DNA of 64,000 nt from Sphingobium yanoikuyae (GCF_013001025.1 NZ_CP053022.1:186001-250000); one strand, 5' to 3'. Positions 17,245 through 27,681 are shown, numbered from the stretch's first letter. The notes: generated by a model from the sequence alone, not told the origin. A program made the numbers and translations.

Positions 17245-20200
17245 TCGCCCATCTCATCCGCTGGTCAGTCAGAAACCGCTTCTTCGTCATGATCGGGGTG
17301 CTGACGCTGATCGGCGTGGGCGTCTGGGCGGTGCGATCGACCGCGATCGATGCGTTGCCCGATCTCTCGGACACGCAGGTGATCATCCGCACCTCCTATC
17401 CCGGGCAGGCGCCGCAGATCGTCGAGAACCAAGTCACTTATCCGCTCACCACCACAATGCTCTCTGTGCCCGGCGCAAAGACCGTCCGCGGCTATTCCTT
17501 CTTCGGCGACAGCTTTGTCTATGTGATCTTCGAGGACGGCACCGATCTCTATTGGGCGCGCAGCCGCGTGCTCGAATATCTCAACCAGGTACAAGGCCGG
17601 CTGCCGGCCAGCGCCCGCAGCGCGCTGGGGCCGGATGCGACCGGGGTGGGCTGGGTCTATGAATATGCGCTGGTCGATCGCACTGGCCGCCACGATCTCT
17701 CGCAGCTTCGCGGGCTTCAGGACTGGTTCCTGCGCTACGAGCTGAAAACGGTAACGGGGGTCGCAGAGGTCGCCAGCATTGGCGGCATGGTGAAGCAATA
17801 TCAGGTGCTGCTCGATCCGGTGAAGCTCGCCGCCTACGGCGTGACCCACGCCCAGACGGTCGATGCCATTCAGAAGGCCAATCAGGAGAGCGGCGGCTCG
17901 GTACTGGAGATGGCCGAGGCCGAATATATGGTCCGTGTCTCCGGCTATCTGAAGACGCTCGACGATTTCCGCGCCATTCCCTTAAGGACCGCAGCCGGCG
18001 GTGTGCCGGTGCGACTGGGCGACGTTGCCACGATCCAGGCCGGCCCCGAGATGCGGCGCGGGATTGCCGAACTGAACGGTGAGGGCGAGGTCGCGGGCGG
18101 CGTTGTGATCCTGCGCTCGGGCAAGAATGCGCGCGAGACAATCGCGGCGGTCAAGGACAAGCTCGCAGAGCTCAAGAAGGGCCTGCCACCCGGCGTCGAT
18201 GTGGTTACGGTCTATGATCGCTCGCAGCTCATCGACCGCGCCGTTGAGAATCTGACCCACAAGCTGGTCGAGGAATTCATAGTCGTTGCGATCGTCTGCG
18301 GGCTCTTCCTTTGGCATGTCCGTTCGGCGCTCGTTGCAATTCTCACGCTTCCGCTTGGTGTGCTGGCAGCCTTCGTCGTCATGCGTTTCCAGGGGGTCAA
18401 TGCCAACATCATGTCGTTGGGCGGCATCGCGATCGCCATCGGCGCGATGGTCGATGCCGCGGTCGTCATGATCGAGAATGCCCATAAGAAAATCGAGCGA
18501 TGGGAGGAGGATCACCCGGACGAACATCTCGAGGGGGATACCCGATGGACCGTCATCACCGAAGCGGCAGCCGAAGTTGGGCCAGCGCTGTTCTTCAGCC
18601 TTCTGATCATCACCCTGTCGTTCATTCCGGTGTTCACGCTGGAAGGACAGGAAGGACGGCTGTTCGCACCGCTCGCTTTCACCAAGACCTATGCGATGGC
18701 GTCGGCGGCGATCCTGTCGGTGACCCTGGTGCCGGTGCTCATGGGTTTGCTGATCCGGGGCAAGATTCCGCCCGAGCAGTCCAACCCGGTCAATCGCTGG
18801 CTGACGAACATCTACCGGCCCGCGCTCGACTGGACGATGCGGCGGCCAAGGACCGTACTGCTGATCGCGGCGCTCGCTTTTGCAACAACCGCCTGGCCGC
18901 TCACCCAGCTTGGCGGCGAGTTCATGCCGAAGATGGAGGAGGGTGATCTGCTCTACATGCCCTCGGCGCTGCCGGGTCTCTCGGCGGCGAAGGCGTCGGA
19001 CCTGCTCCAGCAGACCGACCGCCTGATCAAGACCGTGCCCGAGGTCGAGAGCGTGTTCGGCAAGGCCGGCCGCGCCGAGACTGCCACCGATCCTGCGCCG
19101 CTTGAGATGTTCGAGACGACGATCCAGTTCAAACCTCGCGACCAATGGCGACCGGGCATGACTCCGGACAAGCTGGTCGAGGAGCTTGATCGAACGGTAA
19201 AACTGCCCGGCCTCGCCAATGTGTGGGTGCCGCCCATTCGCAACCGGATCGACATGCTGGCGACCGGCATCAAGAGCCCGATCGGGGTCAAGGTGTCGGG
19301 TGCTGACCTCGCTGAGCTCGACCGCATCGCGCACGATGTCGAGACAGTTGCGAAAACCGTGCCTGGGGTCAGTTCGGCGCTCGCAGAGCGCTTGACGGGC
19401 GGGCGCTATGTCGATGTCGATGTCGATCGGGCCGCTGCCGCCCGATTTGGGCTCAATATTACGGACGTGCAGCGGATCGTCTCTGGCGCGATCGGCGGCG
19501 AGACGATCGGCGAGACGGTCGAGGGGCTGGCACGGTATCCGATCAGCGTCCGCTATCCGCGGGAGCTACGCGACAGTCTTGACGGAATACGGATGCTGCC
19601 GGTCCTGACCCCGTCCGGACAGCAGATCACGCTCGGCACCATTGCGCGCGTCTCGATCGCTGAGGGGCCCCCGATGCTCAAGACCGAAAACGCCCGCCCA
19701 TCGACCTGGGTCTATGTCGACGTGCGCGGACGCGACCTTGCGTCGGTCGTGAGTGACCTGCAGCATGCGATCGCAAGACAGGTGACGCTCTCGCCAGGGG
19801 TTAGCGTCGCCTATTCGGGACAGTTCGAATATCTCCAGCGTGCCGTTGCCAAATTGAAGCTCGTCGTGCCGGCGACGCTGCTGATCATCTTCGTGCTGCT
19901 CTACATGATCTTCGGGCGGTTCGATGAAGCAGCTTTGATCATGGGGACGTTGCCGTTCGCGCTCACCGGCGGCATCTGGATCCTCTATCTGCTCGGCTTC
20001 AACCAGTCGGTCGCCACCGGGGTAGGTTTCATCGCGCTCGCTGGCGTCTCCGCCGAATTCGGCGTCGTGATGCTGATCTACCTGAAGAACGCCTTGGAAG
20101 AGCGCACCGATCCGGATGTCGCCGAGGTCGAGACGGCAGTGCGCGAAGGCGCACTGCTCCGCGTTCGGCCCAAGGCGATGACGGTCGCCGTGATCCTCGC

Positions 20201-20381
20201 TGCCCTCTTGCCGATCCTGCTGGGATCGGGCGCCGGATCCGAAGTCATGAGCCGGATCGCCGCGCCGATGATAGGCGGCATGCTGACCGCGCCGCTGTTG
20301 TCGATGTTCGTCCTGCCTGCCGCCTATCTGCTGCTTCGGCGGCCGAAGATGAAGCCCAATGACCAACACGTTTCATTATAA
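17241..20381 (+). CDS. cusA: Heavy-metal RND efflux pump CusA
   Basis: 1046 residues, normal for HME-RND transporters, with about 12 membrane helices in two halves and large periplasmic loops. The helix-4 motif [17 protein letters not shown] is the monovalent-cation (CusA/SilA) type. [20 protein letters not shown] follows the CusA pattern. Uses the proton gradient to export Cu(I)/Ag(I) from periplasm or cytoplasm through CusB and CusC. Overlaps cusB by four bases. Confidence 0.94.
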   Translation: MIAHLIRWSVRNRFFVMIGVLTLIGVGVWAVRSTAIDALPDLSDTQVIIRTSYPGQAPQIVENQVTYPLTTTMLSVPGAKTVRGYSFFGDSFVYVIFEDGTDLYWARSRVLEYLNQVQGRLPASARSALGPDATGVGWVYEYALVDRTGRHDLSQLRGLQDWFLRYELKTVTGVAEVASIGGMVKQYQVLLDPVKLAAYGVTHAQTVDAIQKANQESGGSVLEMAEAEYMVRVSGYLKTLDDFRAIPLRTAAGGVPVRLGDVATIQAGPEMRRGIAELNGEGEVAGGVVILRSGKNARETIAAVKDKLAELKKGLPPGVDVVTVYDRSQLIDRAVENLTHKLVEEFIVVAIVCGLFLWHVRSALVAILTLPLGVLAAFVVMRFQGVNANIMSLGGIAIAIGAMVDAAVVMIENAHKKIERWEEDHPDEHLEGDTRWTVITEAAAEVGPALFFSLLIITLSFIPVFTLEGQEGRLFAPLAFTKTYAMASAAILSVTLVPVLMGLLIRGKIPPEQSNPVNRWLTNIYRPALDWTMRRPRTVLLIAALAFATTAWPLTQLGGEFMPKMEEGDLLYMPSALPGLSAAKASDLLQQTDRLIKTVPEVESVFGKAGRAETATDPAPLEMFETTIQFKPRDQWRPGMTPDKLVEELDRTVKLPGLANVWVPPIRNRIDMLATGIKSPIGVKVSGADLAELDRIAHDVETVAKTVPGVSSALAERLTGGRYVDVDVDRAAAARFGLNITDVQRIVSGAIGGETIGETVEGLARYPISVRYPRELRDSLDGIRMLPVLTPSGQQITLGTIARVSIAEGPPMLKTENARPSTWVYVDVRGRDLASVVSDLQHAIARQVTLSPGVSVAYSGQFEYLQRAVAKLKLVVPATLLIIFVLLYMIFGRFDEAALIMGTLPFALTGGIWILYLLGFNQSVATGVGFIALAGVSAEFGVVMLIYLKNALEERTDPDVAEVETAVREGALLRVRPKAMTVAVILAALLPILLGSGAGSEVMSRIAAPMIGGMLTAPLLSMFVLPAAYLLLRRPKMKPNDQHVSL

Positions 20382-20392
20382 AGGAGAAGACC

Positions 20393-20785
20393 ATGAACTA
20401 CGGACGACTGACCTTTGCCCTCGGCCTCGCGGCACTGACCGTCGCTTGCGGGAAAAAAGCCGAACCGCCCGTTGCGGTCGAGACCAACAAGACAGAACCC
20501 GCCGCCGCTATGAGCGGCAACATGGCAAATATGGCGATGGAGCCGTCGGCTGCCACTGCAATCAAGGTGAAGGGACACGGCACGGTCACCGCGATCGACA
20601 AGTCTGCGGGCACGATCACACTCGATCATGGCGCCATCCCCGAAGCCAAATGGCCGGCAATGACAATGGCGTTCAAGGCTGCCCCGGCGATCACAGATGC
20701 AGTGAAGGTTGGCGATAAGGTCGATTTTGACCTTATGTTGACGGGCAACGCCGGCGAGGTAACGGCGATCCAAAAGCAGCCGTAA
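20393..20785 (+). CDS. cusF: CusF-like copper chaperone lipoprotein
   Basis: 130 residues: lipoprotein signal with lipobox LTVAC, a linker with a few Met, then a CusF beta-barrel (GHGTVTAIDKSAGTITLDH, WPAMTMAF). The Met-x-Met and Trp around WPAMTM form the Cu(I)/Ag(I) site. Membrane anchoring differs from soluble E. coli CusF. Preceded by AAGGAG; last gene of the cus operon. Confidence 0.9.
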   Translation: MNYGRLTFALGLAALTVACGKKAEPPVAVETNKTEPAAAMSGNMANMAMEPSAATAIKVKGHGTVTAIDKSAGTITLDHGAIPEAKWPAMTMAFKAAPAITDAVKVGDKVDFDLMLTGNAGEVTAIQKQP

Positions 20786-20898
20786 ATCCGCGCTACTACG
20801 GGCGTTCTTAAATCGTAATTAACCTTGTTCGTTCACGCTTGCACTATGAAGAAAGATAGAGCTGGGCGCGAAACGCAGGTCTTGAGCGAAACAACCGG

Positions 20899-21485
20899 GT
20901 GGCGGCAATCATGATTGCCACCGCGTTCGGCTGCGTCGCGCTTTTGTGCGTCATTAGCTGGCCGTTTTTCGACGACTATCGAACCGCGGTGAAAATCCAG
21001 AGCGCGGGTGCTGCCGCCTTCGCGCTCTATTTTTTGATGCTCGGCTCACCCACTGCGGCGATAGCGTGCCTCATTTCATGTTCGCAGCTCGCATTTCCGC
21101 GTCAGTGCGTGATCGCTATGTGGTGACGAGGCTTTACGGCGCTAGTCTGATTTTGATGGCTTTTCTGTCGGTTGTGACCTGGCACGGTCTCCCCTCAGCT
21201 CTGGCGTTCACGGGCAGTTCGTTGGGCAGCTTCGCACGGCTCCAAACCTCGACTACGCGGATGAAAGGCCTTTTTCTCGTAGGGGCCCCATTCTGGCTCG
21301 TCCACAATATGATGGTCGGAGCTTTGTTCGCCTTGGGCACTGATTTGGTATCCTTGGTCTCGAACCTCGCGAACCTGATGAAGTTCGTTGTCCGGAATCG
21401 AAATCCTTTGTTGTCGATCTCTGTTTGGAATACGCTGATCAGCACATTCATCCCGGCACCAACGCGTTTGAAGCGGACCGGATGA
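20899..21485 (+). pseudogene. YgjV-like inner-membrane protein, frameshifted
   Basis: Two overlapping frames together give one YgjV-family-like protein. The first (20899-21126) ends after QSAGAAAFALYFLMLGSPTAAIACLIS. The second continues from about 21100 with LYGASLILMAF, SALAFTGSSLGSFARLQ and WLVHNMMVGALFAL. The join is near 21095-21105, so a one- or two-base indel, sequencing error or programmed shift is implied. Function of the family is unknown. Confidence 0.5.
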
Positions 21486-22159
21486 CAGAGTTTCGCGCGA
21501 CGATGGAATGAGGGTGGCTCCTTCCGGAAGTGAGCAAAACAGCGGATGGCGCCGCGCCGCAATTCGCGATTTCAACGAGGACGCCGAAGGCGTTCCGGAT
21601 GTTGTTGATCGGGATCGATCCCGGGACCGGTCGCGCTACGCGTAGCCCCTGGCCGCCGCCTGACTTGGCTGGGGCCATGCCTAGATGCCATCAGTTCCGG
21701 TCGAGGTCGAAATGAAATTGTCAGCAGAGTGGGGCCTTTGCCAGGTCTGGTGGATTCCGGAAAGGCCGCCACAGTCTTTCGCTCCCGTTGATGATGGCGG
21801 GGCTTAGGGGTGCGGCAGGGAGCACTGGAGTAGGCTGGAAAGGCGCTTTCTCCGGAGCTGCAGGCACCGCCTGCTCCGCCTGCCCGGGTGGCATCTGTTG
21901 CGACCGAAATGGCAGCCCGCAAGGAATTGCTCGTGAGATACGAGGGAGATAGCGAAGCGTAAATTCGTCGGACGAACCTTCGACGACCTTCTTCTATCGC
22001 CAACGTAGCCGTTTTGCGCGGCCAGCTGGACGTAAAGCGCTTGTCCTCAGGGGTTAAGGCCTGGTTCCAGACTACGTTTCATAAACACGAAAGTCGTGCC
22101 CTGGATCGTTACGTACGAGTAAGCCCGGCCTTCAGACACCTTGCCCGAAAAACTTCGGC
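21486..22159 (+). other. Intergenic stretch without recognisable gene
   Basis: Several short frames are open on both strands, but none shows a signal peptide, domain or ribosome site. A shared regulatory motif lies at its right end (next entry). Confidence 0.5.
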
Positions 22160-22177
22160 TGCGAACACTACGTATAC
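22160..22177 (+). promoter_or_regulatory. TACGTATAC regulatory motif, copy 1
   Basis: TGCGAACACTACGTATAC, ending 100 bp before the next start. Two further copies at 32067 and 32697 lie at a similar distance from other small exported-protein genes. Confidence 0.45.
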
Positions 22178-22276
22178 CGAGCTTGGGCCCGGGACCATAG
22201 TCCTGTGGGCGAAGAAACAAAATCTTCCCCTCGAGAAATCGAGCAGCAGTTCTCAACGCTCACTCAAGGAGTCAAG

Positions 22277-22636
22277 ATGATGATGAAGAAGTCCATCATG
22301 GTGGCGCTGGCCGGAATCTCGATGCTCGGCGCCTCTCCGCTATTCGCGCAAGGTATCGGCCACACCTGGTTCATGCGCGGTTCGATCGTCGACACGGGCA
22401 GCAACGGCACGGTCGTCTGCATCGGAAAGGCCGATGGCGCCGAGGTCGGCCAGAAGCTCGAGGTCTATCGCGTCGTGACCCATCCGGGTCCGTCCAAAGG
22501 CGTGGCGCCGACTTATCACCGCCAGCTCATCGGCCATGTGACGATCGATCATATCTTCGATGATCACTTCGCGCACGTGTCCGTCGCCGACGGTACGCCT
22601 GCCAAGCACGACATCGTCGAGCTTCGCAAGAACTGA
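22277..22636 (+). CDS. Periplasmic protein of unknown function (QGIGH family)
   Basis: 119 residues: signal peptide ending LFAQ, mature protein beginning GIGH, then GTVVCIGKADGAEVGQKLEVYRV and HIFDDHFAHVSV. The same order recurs in the paralogue at 33355-33684. Conserved His, Cys and Asp residues could bind metal. The ATG at 22277 is chosen for AAGGAG upstream. I do not recognise a named family. Confidence 0.78.
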   Translation: MMMKKSIMVALAGISMLGASPLFAQGIGHTWFMRGSIVDTGSNGTVVCIGKADGAEVGQKLEVYRVVTHPGPSKGVAPTYHRQLIGHVTIDHIFDDHFAHVSVADGTPAKHDIVELRKN

Positions 22637-22733
22637 CGAGCCGGTGGCCCGCCGGCACAAGCTGCCCGGATGCGAGACGTCGGGGCAGCGGGCTGCCGGC
22701 GGCAACGGACCGTTCGGGGTCAAAGCGAACCGC

Positions 22734-22764
22734 TTGACCCTGGACACAACCGGCATGATGATCG
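22734..22764 (+). promoter_or_regulatory. Possible MerR-type promoter of the electron-transfer operon
   Basis: TTGACC (22734-22739) and TGATCG (22759-22764) with 19 bp between, just before the merR start. TTGACCCTG matches the two copA ATPase promoters, but the spacer lacks their clear dyad, so support is weak. Confidence 0.3.
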
Positions 22765-22774
22765 AGCGGATGAC

Positions 22775-23254
22775 ATGGGCAATTTCAAGATCGGCGAACT
22801 GGCCGCCGCTGCGGGCGTGGGCCGCGACACGATCCGCTATTATGAGCGGATGGGTTTGCTGCGCGAACCCGCGCGCACGGCAGCGGGCTACAGGCTCTAC
22901 GACGCGACCGACCTCGAGCGCGTCAATTTCATCCGCTCGGCGCAGGAGCTTGGTTTCACACTCGAACAGGCCCGGCAGCTGCTGGCGCTCAGGGCGTCGG
23001 ACACCGCGCATGCCCAGGCCGTGCTCGATATCACGCTTGCCAAGATCGCGGACGCCGAAGCCCGGCTCGAGCGCCTGTCGGATATCCGCGACATGCTGCG
23101 GATGCTCGCCGACGAATGCCCGGGCGAAGTGCCCGTCTCCGATTGCCCGATCCTCGCCTTCCTGACGGCGCGGCGGAAAGACCAACAGCATAACAAGAAA
23201 CATCAGGCAGCGCAGGACGAACGATCATCACTAGCGAAAGGGCTTTTGTCATGA
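22775..23254 (+). CDS. MerR-family metal-responsive regulator
   Basis: 159 residues: an N-terminal winged helix (KIGELAAAAGVGRDTIRYYER), a dimerisation helix, and a C-terminal metal loop with two Cys eight residues apart (CPGEVPVSDCPIL), close to CueR (seven apart) and other metal sensors. A hydrophilic tail of about 30 residues follows. It overlaps the next gene (ATGA) and heads the operon, so it probably controls it. The metal is not certain; Cu+ is likely from context. Confidence 0.85.
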   Translation: MGNFKIGELAAAAGVGRDTIRYYERMGLLREPARTAAGYRLYDATDLERVNFIRSAQELGFTLEQARQLLALRASDTAHAQAVLDITLAKIADAEARLERLSDIRDMLRMLADECPGEVPVSDCPILAFLTARRKDQQHNKKHQAAQDERSSLAKGLLS

Positions 23255-23472
23255 AGAAAATGCGTTTGATCGCCGTCCTCACGCCGGCGCTGCTTCTAGG
23301 CGCCTGTGTAACCACGCGGCCGACCTCGGCGCAGGTCGAGAGTTGCCGGGCGATGGAGGGCAATATGGGTCTCCAGACGCCGCATGATCATGGCGAGATG
23401 AAGGGGCAGGGGCGCAACCCGATGAACCTCTCGCACGACCGGTGCCTTCAGATCCTGCGCAGCGCGCAATGA
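23251..23472 (+). CDS. Small His/Met lipoprotein
   Basis: 73 residues: lipobox LLLGAC, then two further Cys (ESCRAM, DRCLQI) and HDHGEMKG. Co-transcribed with merR by overlap. Probably a periplasmic metal-binding peptide. No family recognised. Confidence 0.65.
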   Translation: MKKMRLIAVLTPALLLGACVTTRPTSAQVESCRAMEGNMGLQTPHDHGEMKGQGRNPMNLSHDRCLQILRSAQ

Positions 23473-23475
23473 GCC

Positions 23476-23506
23476 GGTCCGGGCGCCATCCCCGGCGCCC
23501 GGGACC
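23476..23506 (+). terminator. Hairpin within the operon
   Basis: GGTCCGGGCGCC pairs with GGCGCCCGGGACC with one bulged G. A short TTTT follows about 8 bases later. Could reduce transcription past the merR-lipoprotein pair. Confidence 0.4.
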
Positions 23507-23532
23507 ACAGTTTTCAAGCCAAGGAGCAAGCT

Positions 23533-23853
23533 ATGATCGACCATGCGAAAAAAGCCCTTCCGCTTGTCGGCGGAAGCCTGTTGCTGGCGCTCGCGCTTTC
23601 GGGCTGCGACCGCCAGGCCGACCAGACGGTGCCGCCCGCGGCGAACAGCGTCGCCGCCACCCCGGTCCTGACCGACAGCGGCAACGCTGCAGACGCGGCG
23701 TCGATGGACGCGATGAGCAACCAGGCCGAGATGGAGCGGCATCACCGTCAGGCGATGGACCATGACGCGATGCGCGCCGGGGCCGGCAACCAGACCGCGC
23801 CGGCACCCGATCCCGCGCCGGGCAATTCGGCGATGCCGATGAAGGATATGTAA
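23533..23853 (+). CDS. Met/His-rich lipoprotein
   Basis: 106 residues: lipobox LALSGC, an Ala/Pro/Asn-rich linker, and MERHHRQAMDHDAM plus a MPMKDM end. It has no recognised domain and appears to be a flexible copper-binding lipoprotein. Lies 18-24 bp before the reductase fusion gene. Confidence 0.65.
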   Translation: MIDHAKKALPLVGGSLLLALALSGCDRQADQTVPPAANSVAATPVLTDSGNAADAASMDAMSNQAEMERHHRQAMDHDAMRAGAGNQTAPAPDPAPGNSAMPMKDM

Positions 23854-23876
23854 GCGCGCTGAAAAAGGGGATGAGG

Positions 23877-25787
23877 ATGTCCAGGCGGATCAGCCTTCGA
23901 CGCTTGAGCCTCGGCTGCGCAATCGCTCTCAGCCTGTCCGCGGGCGCGGGCGCGCAGGAGGGCGAGGATCATGCCGCGCATCATGGCGCAGGCATGCCGG
24001 CCGGCGGGGGCATGTCCGCACCGGCATCGTCGGGGTCGTCGGACATGGCGAAGATGATGAACCCCATGATGGATCGCATGATCAATGGGGAAGGGGAGAA
24101 TGAGCACGGCCACGAATCGCGCCGGACCGGCTTCATCTCGCAACTGCTCGCCTTTCCCGCGCTCGACGAAGCGGCAAGGCAGCGGGTCGCTGCGCAGGCT
24201 GGCGAACGGGTAAGCACGGGCCTAGCGATGATCAACGCCGCCTCGGCCGACGGCGCGCGTGCAACCACGGTCTCGGCCCGGCTCGATGCGGCGCGCCGCC
24301 TGCGCGAGGGAACCGACCTGTTCCGGTCCGGCACCGCCGCGCAGGGCGCGATCGGCGGCTTGCAGCCGCCCCGGGAGGTCGGGCTTGCCTGGCTGCGCGA
24401 TCAGCTCGACATCGACCAGGCCGCGCCCGGCCATGCCGACCACTGGTTCGGCATCTCGCCCTCACACCTCCTTCTCATGCTCTTCCTGGGGCTGGTGAGC
24501 GCCACGCTGATCGCGCTGCAGATCTTCCGCCTCCGGCGGATCGGGGCGATCGCCGGCGGTGTCGCCACCGCCAAGACCTCGGAAAAGCCGGAGCCGAAGG
24601 CTGTCCCGCCCGCTGCGAAGTTCGCGCCCGCACCTGCCCCCGTTGCCGGCAGCGCCGGGCTCGCCTCGAGCAATGCGGCCGCGCCCGCGGGAGCTTCGCT
24701 GCGCAAGCCCAAAAGCTGGGCGGGGCAGCTGCGCGTGGTCCAGATCGTGCGAGAGACGCCGAGCGTGCTGACCTTCCGGCTCGCGGACCCGGCCGCCGAC
24801 CGGCTGCCGTTCGACTTCCTGCCGGGCCAGTTCCTGCAGGTCGAGGTAGAGCCCGAAGCGGGCAAGACCGCGCGCCGTTCCTACACGATCGCCTCTTCGC
24901 CGACCCAGCGGGCCTATGTCGAACTGACGGTCAAGCGCGAGGAGCAGGGCGTGGTCTCGCGATACCTGCACGACAAGGTCGTCGCCGACGATCTGCTGAA
25001 GGTCAGCGGACCGTTCGGCGCCTTCACCTTCACGGGAACGGATGCCCAGAGCATCGTGCTGATCGCGGGCGGGGTCGGCATCACCCCGATGATGTCGGTG
25101 CTGCGCTATCTCACCGACACCGCGTGGAAGGGTGATATCTTCTTCTTCTACGGCGCACGGTCGACCGAGGAATTCGTGTTCCGCGACGAGCTCGAACGGC
25201 TCGAACGCCGTTTTCCCAACCTCCATGTCGTCGCCGCGATGCAGCGCGCGCCCGGCACCGTCTGGATGGGCCCCGAAGGGCCGATCACCCGCGAGATGAT
25301 CCTGGCCGCGGTGCCGGAGATCGCGAGCCGGCGGATCCATATGTGCGGCCCGCCGGCGATGATGGGCGCGATGCGCGGCGTGCTGGCGGAACTCGGCGTC
25401 CCCGAAGCGCAGCTGCACACCGAGGCGTTCGGTCCGGCCTCGCTGCCGGCCGACCACGAGGATCTCGAGGTCAAGCCCGCGCCCGCGCCAGCAGCTAAGC
25501 CGGCCCCGAGCGCCGAGGTGGCACCGAGCACGGTGACCTTCTCCGTGTCGGGGGTGTCGGCGGCTTTGCCCGCGGACGAGACCGTGCTCGAGGCGGCCGA
25601 GGGCGCGGGCGTCGAGATCCCCTATGCCTGCCGTGCGGGCACATGCGGCGCCTGCGTCGTCAAGCTGCTGCAAGGCGAGGTGACGATGGAGGTCGAGTCC
25701 GGCCTCGCGCCCGCCGACAAGGCGCAGGGCTATGTGCTCGCGTGCCAGGCGAAGGGCACGGGCACGCCGCTCGTGGTCGAAGCCTGA
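23877..25787 (+). CDS. Membrane-tethered flavin reductase/[2Fe-2S] ferredoxin fusion with His/Met-rich periplasmic head
   Basis: 636 residues in four parts: a signal-like N-terminus; a periplasmic region rich in His and Met (HAAHH, MAKMMNPMMDRM); one membrane helix near residue 200 followed by RLRRIG; and a cytoplasmic part. That part has an FNR-type FAD domain (RRSYTIASSP near 333, GGVGITPMM near 398, CGPPAMM near 489) and a plant-type [2Fe-2S] domain (CRAGTCGAC near 583, fourth Cys in LACQ). It would take electrons from NAD(P)H to the ferredoxin centre at the inner face. The ATG at 23877 is preferred to 23871 because AAGGGG is then at proper distance. Overlaps the next gene (TGATG). Confidence 0.85.
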   Translation: MSRRISLRRLSLGCAIALSLSAGAGAQEGEDHAAHHGAGMPAGGGMSAPASSGSSDMAKMMNPMMDRMINGEGENEHGHESRRTGFISQLLAFPALDEAARQRVAAQAGERVSTGLAMINAASADGARATTVSARLDAARRLREGTDLFRSGTAAQGAIGGLQPPREVGLAWLRDQLDIDQAAPGHADHWFGISPSHLLLMLFLGLVSATLIALQIFRLRRIGAIAGGVATAKTSEKPEPKAVPPAAKFAPAPAPVAGSAGLASSNAAAPAGASLRKPKSWAGQLRVVQIVRETPSVLTFRLADPAADRLPFDFLPGQFLQVEVEPEAGKTARRSYTIASSPTQRAYVELTVKREEQGVVSRYLHDKVVADDLLKVSGPFGAFTFTGTDAQSIVLIAGGVGITPMMSVLRYLTDTAWKGDIFFFYGARSTEEFVFRDELERLERRFPNLHVVAAMQRAPGTVWMGPEGPITREMILAAVPEIASRRIHMCGPPAMMGAMRGVLAELGVPEAQLHTEAFGPASLPADHEDLEVKPAPAPAAKPAPSAEVAPSTVTFSVSGVSAALPADETVLEAAEGAGVEIPYACRAGTCGACVVKLLQGEVTMEVESGLAPADKAQGYVLACQAKGTGTPLVVEA

Positions 25788-26515
25788 TGCGCGAACGCAG
25801 CGACATCGCCGTCGGCCTGCTGGTCGCGTTCCTGCTGCTGTTCCCGTTCGGCTACCTCGTGCATGTGTCACCGCGCTTTCCGGGCAGCCTGGCCGGCGGG
25901 ATCATCGGGATCGCAGCGCTCGTGCTGATGCTGCTGACGCTTCCCTATGTCGCGGCCAAGCATATCGCCTGGGTCGACAAGGCGCTCTCCCGGCTCGTCA
26001 GCAAGCCGACCCTGCTCGCCATCCACATCTATGCCGGCGTGCTGGCGCCGATCCTGGGTCTGGTCCACGCCGCGCACAAGCTCGAAAGCCCGGTCGGACT
26101 GCTTCTGACCATCCTTCTGCTGATGACGGTCATCACCGGCTTCATCGGCCGCTACCTGCTTGCCCAGCTTGGTCGGGCGCTGCGCGGACGCAGGTCGGAA
26201 CTGGCTTCGCTTCGCGCCGCCTTCCTCGAGGAGCCGGCCGCGCCGACGCAGGCCGATACCGCAGCCGCGCCGCTGTCGGGCTGGAGGCGCTATCTGTTCG
26301 TCGCCGGGGATGCGCCCGCGGGCCAGCACCCCCAGGACAAGGCGGGGATCGCCGCGGCGCTGGCCGATACCGAATTCGCGATCCGCGCCGAAGAGGCGAC
26401 CAACACCCTGTTCGCGCGATGGCGGTTCCTGCACATCCTGCTGGGCTGTCTCATCTTCGCGCTGCTCGCGCTCCACGTCGGCGCGGCGATCTATTACGGG
26501 CTGCGCTGGCTATGA
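25787..26515 (+). CDS. Membrane protein with paired His, probable b-type cytochrome
   Basis: 242 residues with about five hydrophobic helices. Histidines fall in opposing helices (IHIYAGVLAPILGLVHAAHK near 80-100; FLHILLGCLIFALLALHVG near 215-235), as in diheme cytochrome b-like proteins. It is tightly overlapped on both sides (TGATG, ATGA) by the reductase fusion and the multiheme cytochrome, so it is the likely electron conduit through the membrane. Heme binding is inferred from His placement. Confidence 0.7.
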   Translation: MRERSDIAVGLLVAFLLLFPFGYLVHVSPRFPGSLAGGIIGIAALVLMLLTLPYVAAKHIAWVDKALSRLVSKPTLLAIHIYAGVLAPILGLVHAAHKLESPVGLLLTILLLMTVITGFIGRYLLAQLGRALRGRRSELASLRAAFLEEPAAPTQADTAAAPLSGWRRYLFVAGDAPAGQHPQDKAGIAAALADTEFAIRAEEATNTLFARWRFLHILLGCLIFALLALHVGAAIYYGLRWL

Positions 26516-27234
26516 GCTGGCAGCGTCTTTCCTACGCCGTCTTCATCGCGGCCCTGCTGGTGATGGTCGCCGCGGTCGCGATCCGGATGCGATCGGACGC
26601 GCCGAGGGATGCCGGCCTGGTGGCGCAGCTCGTAGCGCCCGGCCCGCTCTCGAGCGCCCACCAGTCCTTCGCCGGCCAATGCACGGCCTGCCACACGCCG
26701 GGCAAGGGCGTCGAAACCCGGACCTGTCTCACCTGCCATGCGGGCACGGATTTCGGGACGAAGCAGTCGACGCAGTTCCACGCGAAAGCGACGCAGTGCA
26801 CCTCCTGCCACGTCGAACATGAGGGAGAGCGCGGCATCATCCGCATGGATCACGCCGCCTTGCTCGACATGGCAAAGTGGCGGCAGCCTTTGGCGGGCAT
26901 GTCGACAAACACTCGAAGCCTGACCCCCGAGACCGCGCTCAATTGCGCGAGCTGCCATGCGTTCCGCGATCCGCACCAGGGCCTGTTCGGCACCGACTGC
27001 GCGAGCTGTCACAAGACCGACAGCTGGAAGATCGCCAATTACCGCCATCCATCGGTCAATTCGACGCAGTGCGCCGAGTGCCACAAGGCGCCGCCCAGTC
27101 ACTTCATGGAGCATTTCAGCATGGTCTCGCAGCGCGCAGCCCGGTCGAAGGCGCGCGTCGACCAATGCTATGCCTGTCACGCTACCGACAGCTTCAACAA
27201 TATCCGCAAGCGAGGCTGGTATGATCACCATTGA
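26512..27234 (+). CDS. Membrane-anchored heptaheme cytochrome c
   Basis: 240 residues: an N-terminal anchor (residues 6-24), then seven CxxCH heme sites: CTACH, CLTCH, CTSCH, CASCH, CASCH, CAECH and CYACH. Extra His for axial ligation are present between them. No beta-barrel partner is seen. It likely stores or transfers electrons in the periplasm. The frame is open far upstream, but the ATG at 26512 overlaps the previous stop and gives the anchor directly. Overlaps the next gene by 14 bases. Confidence 0.9.
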   Translation: MSWQRLSYAVFIAALLVMVAAVAIRMRSDAPRDAGLVAQLVAPGPLSSAHQSFAGQCTACHTPGKGVETRTCLTCHAGTDFGTKQSTQFHAKATQCTSCHVEHEGERGIIRMDHAALLDMAKWRQPLAGMSTNTRSLTPETALNCASCHAFRDPHQGLFGTDCASCHKTDSWKIANYRHPSVNSTQCAECHKAPPSHFMEHFSMVSQRAARSKARVDQCYACHATDSFNNIRKRGWYDHH

Positions 27235-27664
27235 GGCCGACTGGCTGAGCGCCTTCTTCCGGCTCGCGGTGATCGGCCTGGAACTGGCGGGCACGCTGAC
27301 CATCCTGGTCGGCGCGGGGCTCGCAACCTTTCTGTTTGCGCGGCGGGCGAGGGCGGGCGACCGAACCGAGGCCTATAGCGCGTTCCGATCGGCGCTCGGC
27401 CGCAGCATCCTGCTCGGCCTGGAATTTCTGGTCGCCGGCGACATCGTCAAGTCGCTGGTGATCAACCCGACGCTCGACGATCTCATCGTGCTGGCCGGGC
27501 TTGTGCTGGTGCGGACCTTCCTGAGCATCTCGCTCGGGGTCGAGATCAACGGCCACTGGCCCTGGGAGGAAACGCGGATGGCGCGGGAGAAGGCGCGTGC
27601 GGCGTCGGATGGGTCGCCGGCTACGGCTGAGGCCGCCGGATGCGGCACAGCGCTCAAGCGATAG
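27221..27664 (+). CDS. DUF1622 inner-membrane protein
   Basis: 147 residues with three hydrophobic helices (LAVIGLELAGTLTILVGAGL; LGRSILLGLEFLVAGDIVKS; LIVLAGLVLVRTFLSISLG), matching DUF1622. Function unknown. It belongs to the electron-transfer operon by overlap. The polar C-terminal tail is probably cytoplasmic. Confidence 0.75.
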   Translation: MITIEADWLSAFFRLAVIGLELAGTLTILVGAGLATFLFARRARAGDRTEAYSAFRSALGRSILLGLEFLVAGDIVKSLVINPTLDDLIVLAGLVLVRTFLSISLGVEINGHWPWEETRMAREKARAASDGSPATAEAAGCGTALKR

Positions 27665-27681
27665 CAGATGGAAGGCGCATC

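Noticed and set aside
22014..22280. Plus-strand frame upstream of the QGIGH gene
   Set aside because: Overlaps the promoter motif and next start; composition is not protein-like.
25732..26511. Long upstream extension of the heptaheme cytochrome
   Set aside because: Shadow of the membrane protein gene; the membrane anchor starts at 26512.
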